Shown: positions 1 to 11,554 of the stretch, in pieces
Position numbering within the stretch: the stretch's first letter is position 1
Layout of the letters: each line of letters begins with the position of its first letter
Origin: Thalassia testudinum
Lineage: Eukaryota; Streptophyta; Magnoliopsida; Alismatales; Hydrocharitaceae
Direction: 5' to 3'
Length of the DNA: 64,000 nt
NCBI GenBank assembly: GCA_037157565.1
Contig: JAZHRO010000046.1
Location: 12,808,501-12,872,500, forward strand
Program-made: the position numbers and the translations under genes
Notes under the pieces: generated by a model
The model's database searches: none
What the model saw: the letters and a program-made list of their open reading frames with translations, nothing else
Told to the model about the DNA's origin: nothing

Positions 1-555
1 TTTCTTTTTGGATATTTTTCTATTTTGTTTCTTTTTTTTCTAAGTAGATGGCTTCCCTGATCTAAGATTTACCTAAAGGCAACAGGAAGAGAATGGTCGT
101 GTGGTTGGGCTCTGGACAACCAGCCGATGAGCTGTTACCACTGATAACTTACCAGCCATACCACCCTAGAAGGTTCATTAGCTTCCTAATTTCTGTTAAA
201 ACCACCAAAAAGAGAGTCAGTGCAAATAGTGTGTAGATGCTTAGGCTTAAAGTTCCCTCAAATCAGAGGGCAGGTTGATAAATCGTGCACTTATCACCCT
301 AACTTATTAACCAATTAAAAATTAAATTCAGAATGGCGAGGACTCGATAAAAAAATCCACATTTTAGTGGACACTTGGGCTGATTAAACCCTAAGACTTG
401 AAGGGTCTAAGCGCTCAGGTCCTACTGTATTATTTCCTAAAGTTGAAAATTTCTAAAGCCAAAGCTTTCTTTTCCTAATTCAAATTCTTTTTTCAAAAAT
501 AAAGAGAAAATAAAAAGAATCTACGAAGCTAACAAGATGATTCAGATAATGATAT

Positions 556-573
556 CCACCCCCCCATGCCTAT
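556..573 (-). other. Internal polypurine tract, element A
   Basis: The minus strand reads ATAGGCATGGGGGGGTGG directly after a GAGGACATTG block. It is nearly the same as the polypurine tract that abuts the alpha LTR at 5407, but it lies far from any LTR edge. Equivalent copies sit downstream of the ORF in B, C, E1 and E2. Confidence 0.6.
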
Positions 574-951
574 CTAATACAATGTCCTCATGGTATTAAG
601 AAGACATGAAATAGAGTGGAGTATAATAGAAAGCACCTAAATTTCGTGCTTACCCGATCAGCTCTAAGAAAACAGATTGTATATGTGCTGAATTTAGTGC
701 CTTCAACTAGGCACACTTTACAAAAGAAGAAATCAAGAATCCATAGGTGCTGGTCCGAATCAAGATAAGAAAATCAATTTTTGGACCTGCTAGGAGAAGA
801 TGTCCACAGATGTGGACGAGATTGTGATGCAAATCTTTGTCCCATGGTTGAGTGTATCTAAGGTTTTTGATAAAAATTACCCAGAACCTAAGATTAGTAT
901 GCAAGTAGGGTGGGCCTACAATTTGTGAGGATGCAACCCAAGTCCAAAAAG

Positions 952-2405
952 TCAGATAATAGGAAAATAAAGATCAAAAAGATATTCAATGAATTTGTGC
1001 TTGGGTTGCACATCCTCAAAATTGAAAATGTAATAAGGGTCCTGGTAAAAGGTTGGTGGTTTCAGGTATATAGGAACCCTTAGATTCATACTTTTGCTTC
1101 CCCCGAAATTGACTTCCCATATCTTCATTTCCAAATTCCTATCCTCTACAATCAGAATTTCAGATTCTAAGACCTCCTGCATATTGATCACCCCATATAA
1201 AATTTCCAAGTCCAAGATTTTTGGATGAATCAGAATTGACTTGGGTCTAGTGATCTCAAAAATCAAATCGCCATTATGCTCAATGGGGTGTGATTGAGGA
1301 ATGGGGCTATGAATTGAATCCTTCACGAAATCAGGATCTAAATCCATCATGCTATCCCCAACAGGATCAAATTCCTCAATTATAGGGCCATCAAATGATT
1401 TATCATACTCCACGGGCCCATTTGTCTCACTAAAATTATCTTCGTCAAATTCAAGTGAGACTTCACACAACAATTCTTCACCTTCAGAATTAAAGAATTC
1501 TGGATCCGCATTTATATGTCTCAAAATCATTGATCATTTCCTGATCCATAGACATATTTTTCCTTGTATCCTGGCTCAAGGATCTCGGGTGAAGAAATCG
1601 ATTCATCCACAATTGGTTGCTTTAGAGCAACCTGGCCAATCCCGATCTCGTAAAACGTGTTCCCCCATACAGGTGCTTGAGCGGATTCTGACATTGACTC
1701 TCTTGAAGGGGGTTCATCTTGGGAATCATCCCAAGATTGAACTAAAGCAACTACAAATCTCATCCTCAATTTCGATAACTTCCAAAGTAAAAACTCACTC
1801 GGGTCCTTATCCTTAACATCTTGGAGCCAATTCAACAAATACTTGTTAAGATCGTCAATCATTTCAATCAGAGGCATCAATTTTTCAGTACAAGGTGTTG
1901 GTTGAGCTTGTAAAGATTGTATGGTATTCCTTAAGTTAACCAACACCTTATCTTGGACCTGGTTAACCTGAACCAAATGGCTTGGTTCAGGGTTGGGGGG
2001 GTTTGGGTTCAGTGCAAGGGAGTCAATAAATTGAGATTCGTAATACCCTCCCTGATAATAGGTTATTTCAAGTTGTTCATAAAGAGGTGATGACCCATAT
2101 GTAGTGTAATCTAGGAGAGGGTAAGAGTTGTAATCAGGGTATCCTTCTTGATTGTAGATCGAGTTAAATTGATCATTAACGGGTGGAGATCTATAATCAT
2201 TATATCTCAGAGAAGGATAGAAATCACAATCATGGTATTCAAGATTAGACCCTGAACACGAAGGTCTAAAATTATATCCCCAATCAGGATTATCCCAACT
2301 AGTAAATGGACGAGAATAAGTCTAGTTGGAATAATAATCGTCTTGGGAATAAGTAGTGGTAGGATGGTAGGAGTGGAAATGCGAATAGGATGTGGAAGGA
2401 TCCAT
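952..2405 (-). pseudogene. Acidic, Tyr/Pro-rich ORF of element A (gag-position protein, unknown function)
   Basis: The single ORF of element A, start taken at the ATG on 2403-2405, which lines up with the start of the element B copy. The N-terminal third is rich in Tyr, Pro, Ser and Asp. A predicted helical middle follows (about 1800-1980, motif LIEMIDDLNKYLLNWLQ), and the C-terminal part is strongly acidic (FFNSEGEELL onward). There is no CCHC zinc knuckle and no pol motif. It is broken by an in-frame TAG near 2322 and by a short deletion near 1540 that shifts the frame; B is intact at that point. It may be a diverged Gag or a novel accessory protein. I do not recognise the family. Confidence 0.65.
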
Positions 2406-3551
2406 AACAGAATGGGAAGAAGAAAAGTGCCCTGTAGTACAAACAATCAAACCTGTCCTTAAGTGGGCTAGCCTAAAGACCTACAAACTCTCAGAACCCG
2501 TCTTGAGATGAAATGAACAATTTGATCTACTTCTTTCCGATCAATCCAATCAGTTAGAGGGAGGGGCTAGGGAGAAGGTTCTTCCCTTGGCTTACCCCTC
2601 AGGTTCCTTTGATACCCCCAACCGCGATCGTTTAATTCTGCTCCCATAGCTAGACATCAGATTGAATGGTAGAATCAGATTAATCACAAATAATCTCAAT
2701 TTGGGCTCCGAAGAGCGAGTCCAATCCTTAAGGCCAATGTCTACTCTGTTTTAATTAGAGGTAGGTTTGAATATGCTTTGAAATGTGATGGACCCTTTAT
2801 CAAGGTTGTGCCCTTAATGATTGATTGTTATGTGTGTGTGTGCACAACCAGGGTTTTCAAACAAGGTTAATTAATGATTTTTCTTTTAGGGTTCAACCTT
2901 GTTTAGTAACTTTTAGGGTTCAACTTTAGGTATATTTAATCAAGTTCTGTTGACACACAAGGTTTTGAAAGCATGAGTGAAGATGTCTTCCTTTTAAAAC
3001 TTAAAAGAATATGGAGTGCCTGGTTATTCCCTAAAAGTTGAACCTATGTGGCAACTACTTGATGAGTTACTTTTAGTTGAAGTGGTGCGGCCCAAACAAC
3101 TCAAATAATTGGCCTGATGCACCACTTAATTAGGCACACAAGTGATTACCTAATCTGATTTCTACTCAATTATGTGTTGATGAGTGTACCGGTTCCAAAG
3201 ATCAGGTTACCGGTTGAGTATGAAGAATCAGAAGAGGTTGTATACCTCTATGGAATTTTTTAGGTTTTGTTTTCATAAGTGGAGGGTGGGGTGTGTGGAG
3301 GTGACCAACAAGCAATCAGAACTAACTTTAGGGTCTATGCAAGCTCCTAGGTTAATTAGGGTTTGTGTTATTAGGTGATGAAATGAAAACTAGTGGATGG
3401 GAGGTGGGGACTTACAAAACCTTCATCCTCACTTTTCTACAATCTAACCGCTCTGGCTCGCCTCAGAAGAGTACTTGCAATCACAGCAAGATCAGAGAAA
3501 AAGTGAGATAAAAATTAAGGTGAAAAATGCGAGAAATCAAAGGGCGTTGCC
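2406..3551 (-). other. Leader (5' untranslated region) of element A
   Basis: About 1.1 kb between primer site and ORF, collinear with 25270-26425 of element B. Short reading frames here are not conserved in phase between the two copies. I see no gene. Confidence 0.7.
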
Positions 3552-3570
3552 CTCCTAACAACGACGCTAA
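3552..3570 (-). other. Primer binding site, element A (degenerate tRNA-Asp type)
   Basis: Minus strand TAGCGTCGTTGTTAGGAGG lies a few bases inside the LTR end. It is a mutated form of the tRNA-Asp complement TGGCGCCGTTGCCGGGGA used by Athila-group plant gypsy elements. The B copy at 26426-26445 is better preserved. Confidence 0.7.
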
Positions 3571-4343
3571 AATGTTGTACCAAAAAATTCATCTCAAAAA
3601 GATTTGAGTTTCGAAAACCCATCGTCATAGTTGTTGAAGGCGGAAAGCTACGCGTTCGGAGTTTGATTTGAAAACCCGTCGTCGTAATTTGAGTCGCGAA
3701 GAAATCCATTCAACAGATAAAATTTATACCAAAAAATCCGTAAAGAAGTTTTAGGTCGAACACAAGGAGGCGGACATTTAATTAAAAATACGTGTTTGTT
3801 TTGTTTGTCATAAAACAGAATAGCTGCTCGAAAACTAGCTATCTATTTAACAAATAATAAATAGAAGAGAGAGAGAGAATATTACAAATAAAACCAAAAG
3901 AGAGGTAGAATAAACATGGATTTCATTATAAGAAGTTGTTCATTACACTACTCATTACGACTAGAAAGCAGAAAATCTACACTAGAAAGCAGTAAATTTA
4001 CTCTAGAAAGCAGTAAAGAGAATGGAGAGAGAAATATCCTCCTCTACGATCGCTTGGAGGACGAGTTGGATGGGACGATGCCTGGAAGATGGGGAATGGA
4101 GCAGGAAGAAGTAGGACAAAGTGGGAGGAACGGGAATGAAGCAGCATGTCGTCATCATCATGGGATCCGCTTCTCGAATGTAGAGAGAAGACAACCACAG
4201 GATGCTCCACGAAGGGGGACGAAGGTGGAAAAATTATGATTTCTACTTTAGAGGAGCATCCCGGGTGTGGGACAAGCTCTTAGAGCTTTGGAAGGGGTGA
4301 GAGAAGAGAAGAAGGGATGAGAAATTCGTAGGGTAGGGGTCTC

Positions 4344-4351
4344 AATTTATA
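4344..4351 (-). promoter_or_regulatory. TATA box of alpha LTR A
   Basis: Minus strand TATAAATT, just downstream of the CTTTAGTGA hairpin. Position and spacing match TATAAAAG in the alpha copies at 50743 and 62670. Confidence 0.55.
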
Positions 4352-4407
4352 GTTGCAAGGAGTGGGCGCATTTTGGACATTTTAATTTCAAAAACATTAA
4401 TACAGGG

Positions 4408-4439
4408 CCTTTAGTGATGGATTTATCTATTACTAAAGG
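4408..4439 (-). repeat. CTTTAGTGA inverted repeat in alpha LTR A
   Basis: Arms CCTTTAGTGAT and ATTACTAAAGG pair apart from one G-T type position. They lie upstream of the TATA box in the sense of the LTR. The same hairpin occurs in the alpha LTRs at 27183, 28892, 50782 and 62612. Confidence 0.7.
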
Positions 4440-4744
4440 TCTGAACGAGGCCGACGTGCACGCGCTGCATGCGCCCACTCCTCTATTGCGCCCTAATGCT
4501 CGTGCACGTTTGGATTGATCTTAGCTGTCCGATCATGCGATCGGACGGTCAAGATCGACCCTCGCCCGCGCCTTCAAAACTCCTCTGACGTGCGTCCGCG
4601 TGCGATAAGGCATGCAAACGCATGTCATCGCACGCGTACGCGATCAACGATTCCTCCGTGTGCCACACCTCTATCCCTCGGCTACCTGATCTTCATCTGA
4701 CGGCCCAATCACGCTCACGCCCATCTGAATTGAGGTGCTTGGCG

Positions 4745-4810
4745 CAGCTCGAATGCGTGCCCTTCGCTCGCGAAGGGTGCTTGACCGCTGTGCTACGCCT
4801 CCATTTGTAT
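4745..4810 (-). other. tRNA-like stretch with A- and B-box matches in alpha LTR A
   Basis: The minus strand has TAGCACAGCGG (4785-4795), a full match to the plant pol III A box. About 39 bases on is GCATTCGAGCT (4746-4756), a weakened B box, with a CCTTCGC...GCGAAGG stem between them. It is probably a tRNA-derived insert fixed in the U3, and not a working tRNA gene. Confidence 0.45.
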
Positions 4811-5406
4811 CGCGCAGAGGATTTGTGCGTGTGGCTTTGCAGCCATTGGATGGGCATCCAACAATGGAGATTCATCGAGCGGGTGAAGAAGAGAAGTGGA
4901 GGCAAGTCCTTGGGACCGGTTGGGCAGCTGAGATGGCGCCACTTGGCACCATCTTGGCCGTCCATCTTCTGAGTATTGTAGACGGTGCCACGAGTGTCGG
5001 ATTGGATCAATTTTCGCACCGTTAGGTTGCGATCATCGATTCGAACACATCCATGCAATCGGATTTGTCGCCTGAAGTGCAAATTGTCACCATCTTGGCC
5101 CTTGATCTCTAGGGTTCCTCGGTCTCTATCTGATGCTATGGATGTCCGATCAGGGTGATCTTGGAGTTGTTGAACTCCAATCGTCGCTCTGATCAGATTA
5201 GTACGGTTGGATCTTTGATTCAAGGCCCCGATTAACAAGTTGCCCTATCCCTGGCCATAAAAGGAGACAATTAACCTACATTTTATATAGACTAACCTAA
5301 ATGCAAGATGATGCATGTTATGCAATATTTATAGTATGTGATGCAATTCTATGCCTAAGAACATGCGTAAATAGACAATTTATGTGATATAAACATGTTT
5401 ACATCA

Positions 5407-5421
5407 CACCCCCATGCCTAT
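5407..5421 (-). other. Terminal polypurine tract of element B
   Basis: Minus strand ATAGGCATGGGGGTG directly precedes the LTR start TGATGTAAAC, where plus-strand priming is expected. Confidence 0.75.
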
Positions 5422-6221
5422 CCTTTGCTAGTCCCTAGCAAAACTATATGTTATTTATAAGAGAATTAAGTCAGATTTCTTGGGCAATAGTTATTTTCAA
5501 CACTTACGATTTTCAACTAGGACCTGAACTACAGAGACACAACAGCACCCGAGTATCTGCTAAAATGCAAGCCGCCTCAAATTCTCGCCTTATTCAAAGA
5601 GGGATCTCTTTTTCTCTTTTTCTTCTTTTCTAATTTTTTTGAATTTTTGAATTCAGGGTTATAGAGTGGCTTTCTACAGCCACTCAACCCGCCCAAGACT
5701 CGATAAGAACCCTAAGTTCTAAGCAGCTTTTTGTGAAAGTGATAGACTCATTGATCGACAATCAGAACGGACTTCGGGTTTCTACACCCCTAGGTGACCT
5801 TAAAAAGAGTTCTGCCTAAAGCTGTATCTATACGACCGGTAGCTTTCTCCCTACTTTTTATTTTTATGGGGTCAACACAAGGGTGAATCCAGTGTACATC
5901 TCCCTAACTTATTCTACTGCTTCGCTTCTTCCTAAGTGTTTTAGGATTTTTTAGTGCATTTCTTGAGCTGGGTTCTAGACAATCGATTTATGAGTTGTTA
6001 ACACCGGCAACTTGCCAGCCATACTAGTGAGGCGAAGTGTGGCTTATTTCTTTTCTTTCTTTTCCTTTCTTTTCTCCTTTTCTTTTTGAACTTTCTTTAT
6101 CTTTTTAAGTAGGTGGCTTCCCTGGTCTAAAATTTAACTAAAGGTAGCAGGAAAAGAATGGTCCAGTGGCTAGGCTCTGGATAACCTACCTATACGCTGT
6201 TACCCACAATAACTTGCCAGA
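5407..6221 (-). mobile_element. 3' end of element B internal region
   Basis: Noncoding 3' part of B between its 3' LTR (3573-5406) and the E1 insertion. It begins at the LTR with the polypurine tract and the hairpin TTGCTAGGGACTAGCAA (minus strand). The rest is collinear with 51938-52750 of element C. The interrupted sequence resumes at 23041 after E1. Two related modules carrying an 'aacttgccag' block (near 6010 and 6215) look like an old internal duplication. No gene. Confidence 0.85.
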
Positions 6222-6226
6222 CATAC
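6222..6226. repeat. Left target-site duplication of E1 (CATAC)
   Basis: CATAC precedes the 5' LTR. The same five bases follow the 3' LTR at 23036-23040, and joining the flanks restores the alpha-element sequence seen intact near 160. Confidence 0.95.
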
Positions 6227-6667
6227 TGATTACGCAGCAATCATAGGTCTTAATTAACCTAAATTAGGCTAGGACTTAGCATAAGTTAGGACAGTTCACG
6301 CATTCATAAGCATTACTTGCATCCTTACTGCTTTCTTTTAGCTATGCATAAAATAATGCTATAATGTGCTAACTGGGTGCATTATGTCAATTGCAGGTAA
6401 TAAGCTGACCAGAAGGTAGATCTAAAGCTGGATCTGAAGAATAAAGAATAACTGGAGTTGCAGCAGAGCTAGAATAAGATGTAGTAGACAATAATGTAAG
6501 GGGTTGGGGTATGCTATTCTATTTAAGTAGGAATAAAGCAGAAAATTGTGAAGAACATAGAACCATCCTAGCCCTAGGATAGCCTAGAAGCTTCCCCAAG
6601 CATTAGCCACCCTTAGTTAGGTCACCACACCCTAAGAAATCATAAAACCCTAATTCCAACCTCTATC

Positions 6668-6905
6668 TGGACGTCCAGAAGAGTTATAGGATGTCTAGAA
6701 TCCTTAGCCAACACCCACACATCCTAAACCCACTTCTGCAGTGTTATTGGACGTCCAGACACTTGGTCAGACGTCCAATTTCTGTAGAATACCCAAGACA
6801 GAACCTAGAAACCCTTCTGACTCTGATTGGACATCCAGACAACAAGTCTGGACTTCTGATTTTTCACCATAAGACATCTGACAACTTTATTAGATGTCTG
6901 ATACT
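6668..6905 (+). repeat. GACGTC/GACATC dyad cluster in beta U3
   Basis: Repeated TGGACGTCCAGA, CAGACGTCCAA, GGACATCCAGA, AGACATCTGA and AGATGTCTGA units in both orientations. ACGT cores of this form are typical plant bZIP binding sites. The cluster is kept in the 3' LTR (21340-21575) and the minus-strand solo LTR (15300-15540). Confidence 0.6.
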
Positions 6906-7405
6906 GTCCTCCAGTTCCTGTTTTGAAATTCAAGCCTTGATTTTAGATCTCTAGGCCCCTAAACCCAATTCTAACCCCATAGGAACCTAAATTAAGGTTC
7001 CCTAACCCCAGTACATCACCTCTAGACCTCCCTAATGACCTAATTAGGTCCTTACTAAACCAAATTGACTTGGATCTTAGTCAATTCCATCAGCCTATTC
7101 AATTGGACTCATTGAGTCCAATTGAGCCCTGATCTCAGCACACACTATCCAATTGGACTCAGTGAGAGTCCAATTGACCTATACCTGACTTAATTGAGTT
7201 ATTTTACTCTCAATTAAGTTTTCACACACCCAATTAAACTTGTATTAAGTTTAATTGCACTTTACCTTAATGAATTAGGGTTTACAACCCTAATTTGAGA
7301 CCTACCTTGACCTAAACCCACTAGAACCTAACCTAATCAACCTAGCCACCTAAGTTTTGACCCACACACACCCACACACACCATCCACATGAAAATACCT
7401 AGCCT

Positions 7406-7589
7406 AGAGTTCTCTAGAACTCTCTACCATGCGTTGTTGCCTTGGTTGCTAAAATTAGCAACCAAGAGCCATTCAATTTTTAGATCCACATTTGGTGGAT
7501 CTAAAAAGAACTATCCATCCTCTCTCTCTCACTCTCCCATGAGCTCTCACCATAGGCCTCTCTAGATAATTCCGTAATTCTCTAGAGAG
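7406..7589 (+). promoter_or_regulatory. Four inverted repeats upstream of the beta TATA box
   Basis: Four perfect hairpins in series: AGAGTTC/GAACTCT (7406-7423); CTTGGTTGCTAA/TTAGCAACCAAG with a 2-base gap (7441-7466); TTTTTAGATCCAC/GTGGATCTAAAAA with a 5-base gap (7477-7507); CTCTCTAGA/TCTAGAGAG with a 14-base gap (7558-7589). The middle two are intact in the 3' LTR at 22109-22134 and 22145-22175, and nearly so at 12447-12520. Role unknown. Confidence 0.8.
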
Positions 7590-7602
7590 CTTCCCTTAGG
7601 TC

Positions 7603-7610
7603 TATAAAAA
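7603..7610 (+). promoter_or_regulatory. TATA box of E1 5' LTR
   Basis: TATAAAAA, conserved at 22271 in the 3' LTR and at 12346-12353 in the minus-strand solo LTR. The transcript start is expected about 30 bases downstream. Confidence 0.7.
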
Positions 7611-8381
7611 GACTTAAGGGGTGGCCATTTTCACCCATCCACTCTTGGTTCCATTTAGCTTAGTTTCATTCCACATCCACTCCACCTCCATGTCCATGAG
7701 TAGCTTCACCATGGCCACCACCACCTCCACGCCAAGATGCTGGATCACCTCTCTAACCTCTCTCCAAGTGTCGGCCTAAGCACCATTGGCTGCCCCTCCT
7801 CTCAACCAACTCAAAGGCCATCGGAGCCACCTCCGAATGCCCTTATTTCTACTAGATTAGATTATAGTTATTCTTAGATTTACATGCTTTATTTACTGCT
7901 TAATAGTGTAGTTCCTTACTTCTCCCCCAATGATGCATGCAAAATCCCCCAATAGATTCATGTATGCAGTCATTTTCTGGTAGCGAGTAGTTTTATTTCC
8001 CTGTACAAGCATTCCTCTACCTGTGCTCTACAACTCTGATATCATCATCATCTTTTATATATATAAATATATATGTTGAAAATCACTATGTGCCTAGTTA
8101 TCATCTTTTGGTGTGATTGAAGTTGCATGTTATAATTACTATCTTTTTGCAACTAGCATGTCGTACATCAATATGTAAATCACCATAAAATGGCATGAGA
8201 TTTTAAGCAAGTAGAGCGAAAGAGATCAATTTCAAATTTGCATTTCCATAAATGCCTCCCATAGACGAACGACCGAGACTCCAAGCCTTATTATCTTTAT
8301 AAATATTTTTGTTTGATCGTATTGCGCACTATACTATGACGATTTTTCTTATTAAAAATGCACTTTACGAGTCACAACAAA

Positions 8382-8399
8382 TGACGCCATTGCCGGGGA
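8382..8399 (+). other. Primer binding site of E1 (tRNA-Asp type)
   Basis: TGACGCCATTGCCGGGGA, two bases after the LTR end, matches the tRNA-Asp complement with one substitution in the first seven bases. Confidence 0.85.
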
Positions 8400-10053
8400 G
8401 GCAACGTCATTTTTTATTTCGATCTTTTGAGCTATCACTAACAAATCTTCCTCTGCTTGTCTTTTGATGTGCACGAAAATAGGAAAAATGGGAATCTGCA
8501 CACGCAACAAGCGCAAATTAAAACAAAAATCAGGTGCACATCTCATCTTAGATTAGGATTTCTTTTTTTGAACCCTAGGTTAGATTTATTTGAAAAAAAA
8601 AATTAAAAAAAGCCTATTTATATTCGTGAAAGAGAAAAAAAATCAAAGAAAAAAATCTTGGCAGTTAGATTAGATTTCTTTTTGAATCCTAGGTTAGTTT
8701 TGAAAAAGAAAAATAAAAAAGAATTTGGAAATCCTTTGAAAAGAAATTCCTTCTTTAAAAAAAAAATTCAAAATTTTTTGAAAAAAAAGAAAATTTTGGT
8801 GGAAAGTTTGAATTTTAAACTCAAATACCTTTTAAAAGCTTCACCACCCTATGATTTTCGGCCAGATTTTAAATTCTGATTTAAAAATTCAATTGCCAAA
8901 AAATTAGTGAACGAAAAATTCTAAAATTTGGGCTATACCTTCATTTTCAAACCATCTTTCAAATAGCACCATTTTTTTGAAAAAATTTCAAGCATAAAAT
9001 TATTAAAAATTTGCAAAGTGCAAAGGGGTCAAACTAACCCAGATTTGAGATTATTCAAAATACAAAAAGTAATTTCGAGCAATCCACGAATCTGTTTTGA
9101 CTAAAAATGATGAGGTTTGAAAGATGATCTCATTGGCTTTAATTTTCATTTTTTTTTCTAAATTTTTGAAAATCATTTGATACTGTTTCAATTTGAAAAA
9201 TCGATCTAGGGTCAAAATTCCAAATCTGACCCCTTAACATTTAAAAATCTCTATAAATTTGGTTGCAATAGTAAAAATTATAAAAAAAATTCTCTAGAAA
9301 GATAAAATAAAAAGGAATCTACTTGCCAAATTTCAACTTATTCTGATTCCAATTTTTATCAGAGAATTGGTCTTAATTTCGTGGTCTGCCAAAGAAGAAA
9401 AAAAACAAAAAATCCTAGAATTGCATGAACCCTAGGTTACACCTTTAGAGTTACAATCTAGAGACCACATTTTGGCTAACCTAGACTTAGTCAAGTCTAG
9501 TGTTTTTCCGGTGAGCTTGGTCACCTTGTGGGCCACTCATCACAAACCCCAACTGAAGAAAAGTGGGCTAAAATTATTTTAAAACATGTAAGCAACCCGA
9601 ATTCGTTGTTATACTACTGGGTGTTTTCAATCTCTTTTACCAAACCTGGTGACTAAGTCTGCAAGGTAGTGCCAAACGACCACAGCTAAGGGGTAATGAA
9701 ACCGAAAGCGTAAGCCGAAGGAAGAACCTTCCCCTTAGTCCCCTCGTATTCAGACTGGCTGGGTTAGCTTGAGAGGCGGGAATCACTTTCAGCCAGTTGC
9801 ACGATGAATTTTTCTTTAGGAATTCGAACTTAAAATGAAAAATCTGGTCATCCAATCATAAGGACCATCTGATTGATAGGGCCTTAGCCTTGTCTGGCTT
9901 GGCTACACCAACCCAAAGGTTAGGTGGTGTATGCAAGGAAGGAGGTCACTCAGACCTCGACTGGTTGGACCTTGGTAGCCACTCCCAAGGAGGCGAGTCA
10001 CTTCGCCCAGGCCATCGTCTCCCCCACCCTCTTCTTCTATCTGCTTAGTTGCA
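8400..10053 (+). other. Leader of E1
   Basis: About 1.65 kb of AT-rich untranslated DNA with many A/T runs (8580-9400). A GC-richer stretch at 9620-10020 resembles leader stretches of other plus-strand elements in this window (56330-56460). No conserved ORF. Confidence 0.7.
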
Positions 10054-11554
10054 ATGACTAACTCCGGATCTAGACCTAATCAAGATCCAGAAGAGTTGGA
10101 CCCACGAGCTTATCTGAAAGCCTGAGTCACTGAATCAGCTCAACCTTGGGATCAGAACCCAAGGTGGCAAAGATGACTTTTCACTTCACCTGATCCTTCT
10201 CCTCAGGTTACCGAAATGGTTAACCCATATCCAAACCCTAGATATTATGATCCATACTAGCCGATCCCTCAAAGGACTGCATCTTATAACCCAGGATATG
10301 GATTTCATACTCCAGCTTCTCACCCATGGAATATGGGTAGACCTAATTCACTCCCTGGAACCCCTAAAGAACTACCGGTGCATATGCGACCGTATTATAG
10401 ATACAGAGAGCTATAGCTAACGCTAAGGAGGAGGCCGCATTCTACCTACACGAAATCCAAGCAATCACTGAGTCGAACCAAAGACAAAGCTGGATTCCAT
10501 ATCAACAAGCTATGGTGGAGCTCCTTCAAGAAGCAGCAGGGATAATAAGGCTAATTGGACAAAATCGAGAAACTCAAGAACTACTACTTTTGAAATATCA
10601 AGTGGAAAATAGCCTTAAAGACCTCGAAGAATCTGAAATGACTACATTGGAAGGACACAAAGAAGATTCTCAAGAGCAGATGCTAGAAGATCATTCAGGG
10701 GAAGAAGAATCTAGCTTGGATACGAGATAGGAGCAAGAAGTATGCTGAATGGGTTCATCTGAGAACTCCATTCAGGAAATTAAGGAGGAAAGAACTGATA
10801 TCTCCAGGACTGAGCCACAATCAGATTATCCTAAATCCTAGGAGATACCTCATGAGTTAAGAAACCCAATTGGGATAAGGGAAGTAGATCCAGTTGAGAA
10901 TATGGATCTTGAGGCAAACATTACATGCGACACTACCGATCAATCTAGGCCACTTCCCATTGTAATTGAACCTGTGCTAGAGCCAACATCTTATGATCTG
11001 CACTCTTCTTCTTTCACCTACATCCCTAATTCGAATATTAGAGATTTTGAGATGACACTTTCTATCCCTGATCCTGACATCCAAAGACCAGAAGTAGCTA
11101 TGGATGTTTTGACCGAAGCAATGGATATGCTACCTGAGGCAGGAATTACTAAGGAACCCAATGCATATGAGGGTGAAGCTTTGAGCAGAATGAGCTGGGG
11201 ATGCACCTACCATCCTAGTCAATCTAATGGATGGCTCGACTCTAAGCCTGAAGAGTCAGCCTACGATGAATCAGAGATGAGTACTAATGAGGACGAAGTA
11301 ATTTCTGACAAGGATTTCAGTGACCTCCCCACTGATCTTTTACTTTCACAGATACCCCCATATGATCCAGAGCCTGGAAAGGGCATGATCTTTGATGTCA
11401 ACTATCGTTATGAAGACCCCTATGACTCAGACTCCGGTTCTGAGATACATTGTGATCTACTCCCTCAGCAACTTCCTGCTGAAATGTGGGACATGATAAA
11501 TCAGCTGAATGAACATCATGAGCCCCCCTCTGATTATCATCTATTTTCCACCAC
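10054..11554 (+). pseudogene. Acidic ORF of E1 (unknown function), interrupted
   Basis: Decayed ORF in the gag position. The likely start is the ATG at 10054. The frame changes near 10410, then stays open at 10512-10730 and 10902-11554. The N-terminal part is rich in Pro, Tyr and Asn, a glutamine/glutamate-rich helical middle follows (about 10430-10700), and the C-terminal part is acidic (SAYDESEMSTNEDEVISD). Premature stops occur near 10123, 10251, 10728 and 10840. The beta solo LTR then splits it at 11555; open sequence resumes at 15986. Layout matches the ORFs of A, B and E2, although the sequence differs. No zinc knuckle, protease or RT. Confidence 0.6.

Larger units (their letters stand above)
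1..3551 (-). mobile_element. Element A internal region (alpha family, non-autonomous, 3' end beyond window)
   Basis: Internal part of a minus-strand LTR retrotransposon whose 5' LTR is 3573-5406. Reading right to left it holds a primer site, about 1.1 kb of untranslated leader (2406-3551), one decayed ORF (952-2405), an internal polypurine tract (556-573) and AT-rich 3' noncoding DNA. The same order and sequence recur in elements B (23041-26425) and C (51938-55785). I find no protease, RT, RNase H or integrase, so it would need enzymes supplied in trans. The 3' LTR must lie left of position 1. Confidence 0.85.
3573..5406 (-). mobile_element. Alpha LTR shared by elements A and B
   Basis: LTR of 1834 bp, minus orientation, starting TGATGTAAAC at 5406 and ending ...TACAACA at 3573. 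A primer site and leader follow its left edge, so it is a 5' LTR for A. A polypurine tract and 3' noncoding DNA abut its right edge, so it is also the 3' LTR of B. It contains a conserved hairpin (4931-4954), a CTTTAGTGA hairpin (4408-4439), a minus-strand TATA box (4344-4351), a tRNA-like stretch (about 4745-4810) and short repeats of CTAGAAAGCAG near 3962-4015. Its last 60 bp are longer than in B, with an apparent duplicated end. Confidence 0.88.
6227..8379 (+). repeat. 5' LTR of E1 (beta)
   Basis: Starts TGATTACGCAGCAATCATAG and ends ...GTCACAACA. The U3 carries GACGTC dyads (6668-6905), TATAAAAA at 7603 and a run of four inverted repeats just upstream (7406-7589). Compare the 3' LTR at 20881 and the minus-strand solo copy at 11555-15980. 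Confidence 0.95.

Noticed and set aside
1527..1530. ATGA stop-start overlap between two minus-strand ORFs of element A, as if translationally coupled
   Set aside because: Element B carries one continuous frame at this position. A has lost bases just upstream (near 1540), so the overlap is a by-product of a frameshift.
4693..5238. 181-codon minus-strand ORF in alpha LTR A
   Set aside because: The equivalent frame is broken in LTR B (27468-27799) and D, and it spans the U3 hairpins and tRNA-like stretch.
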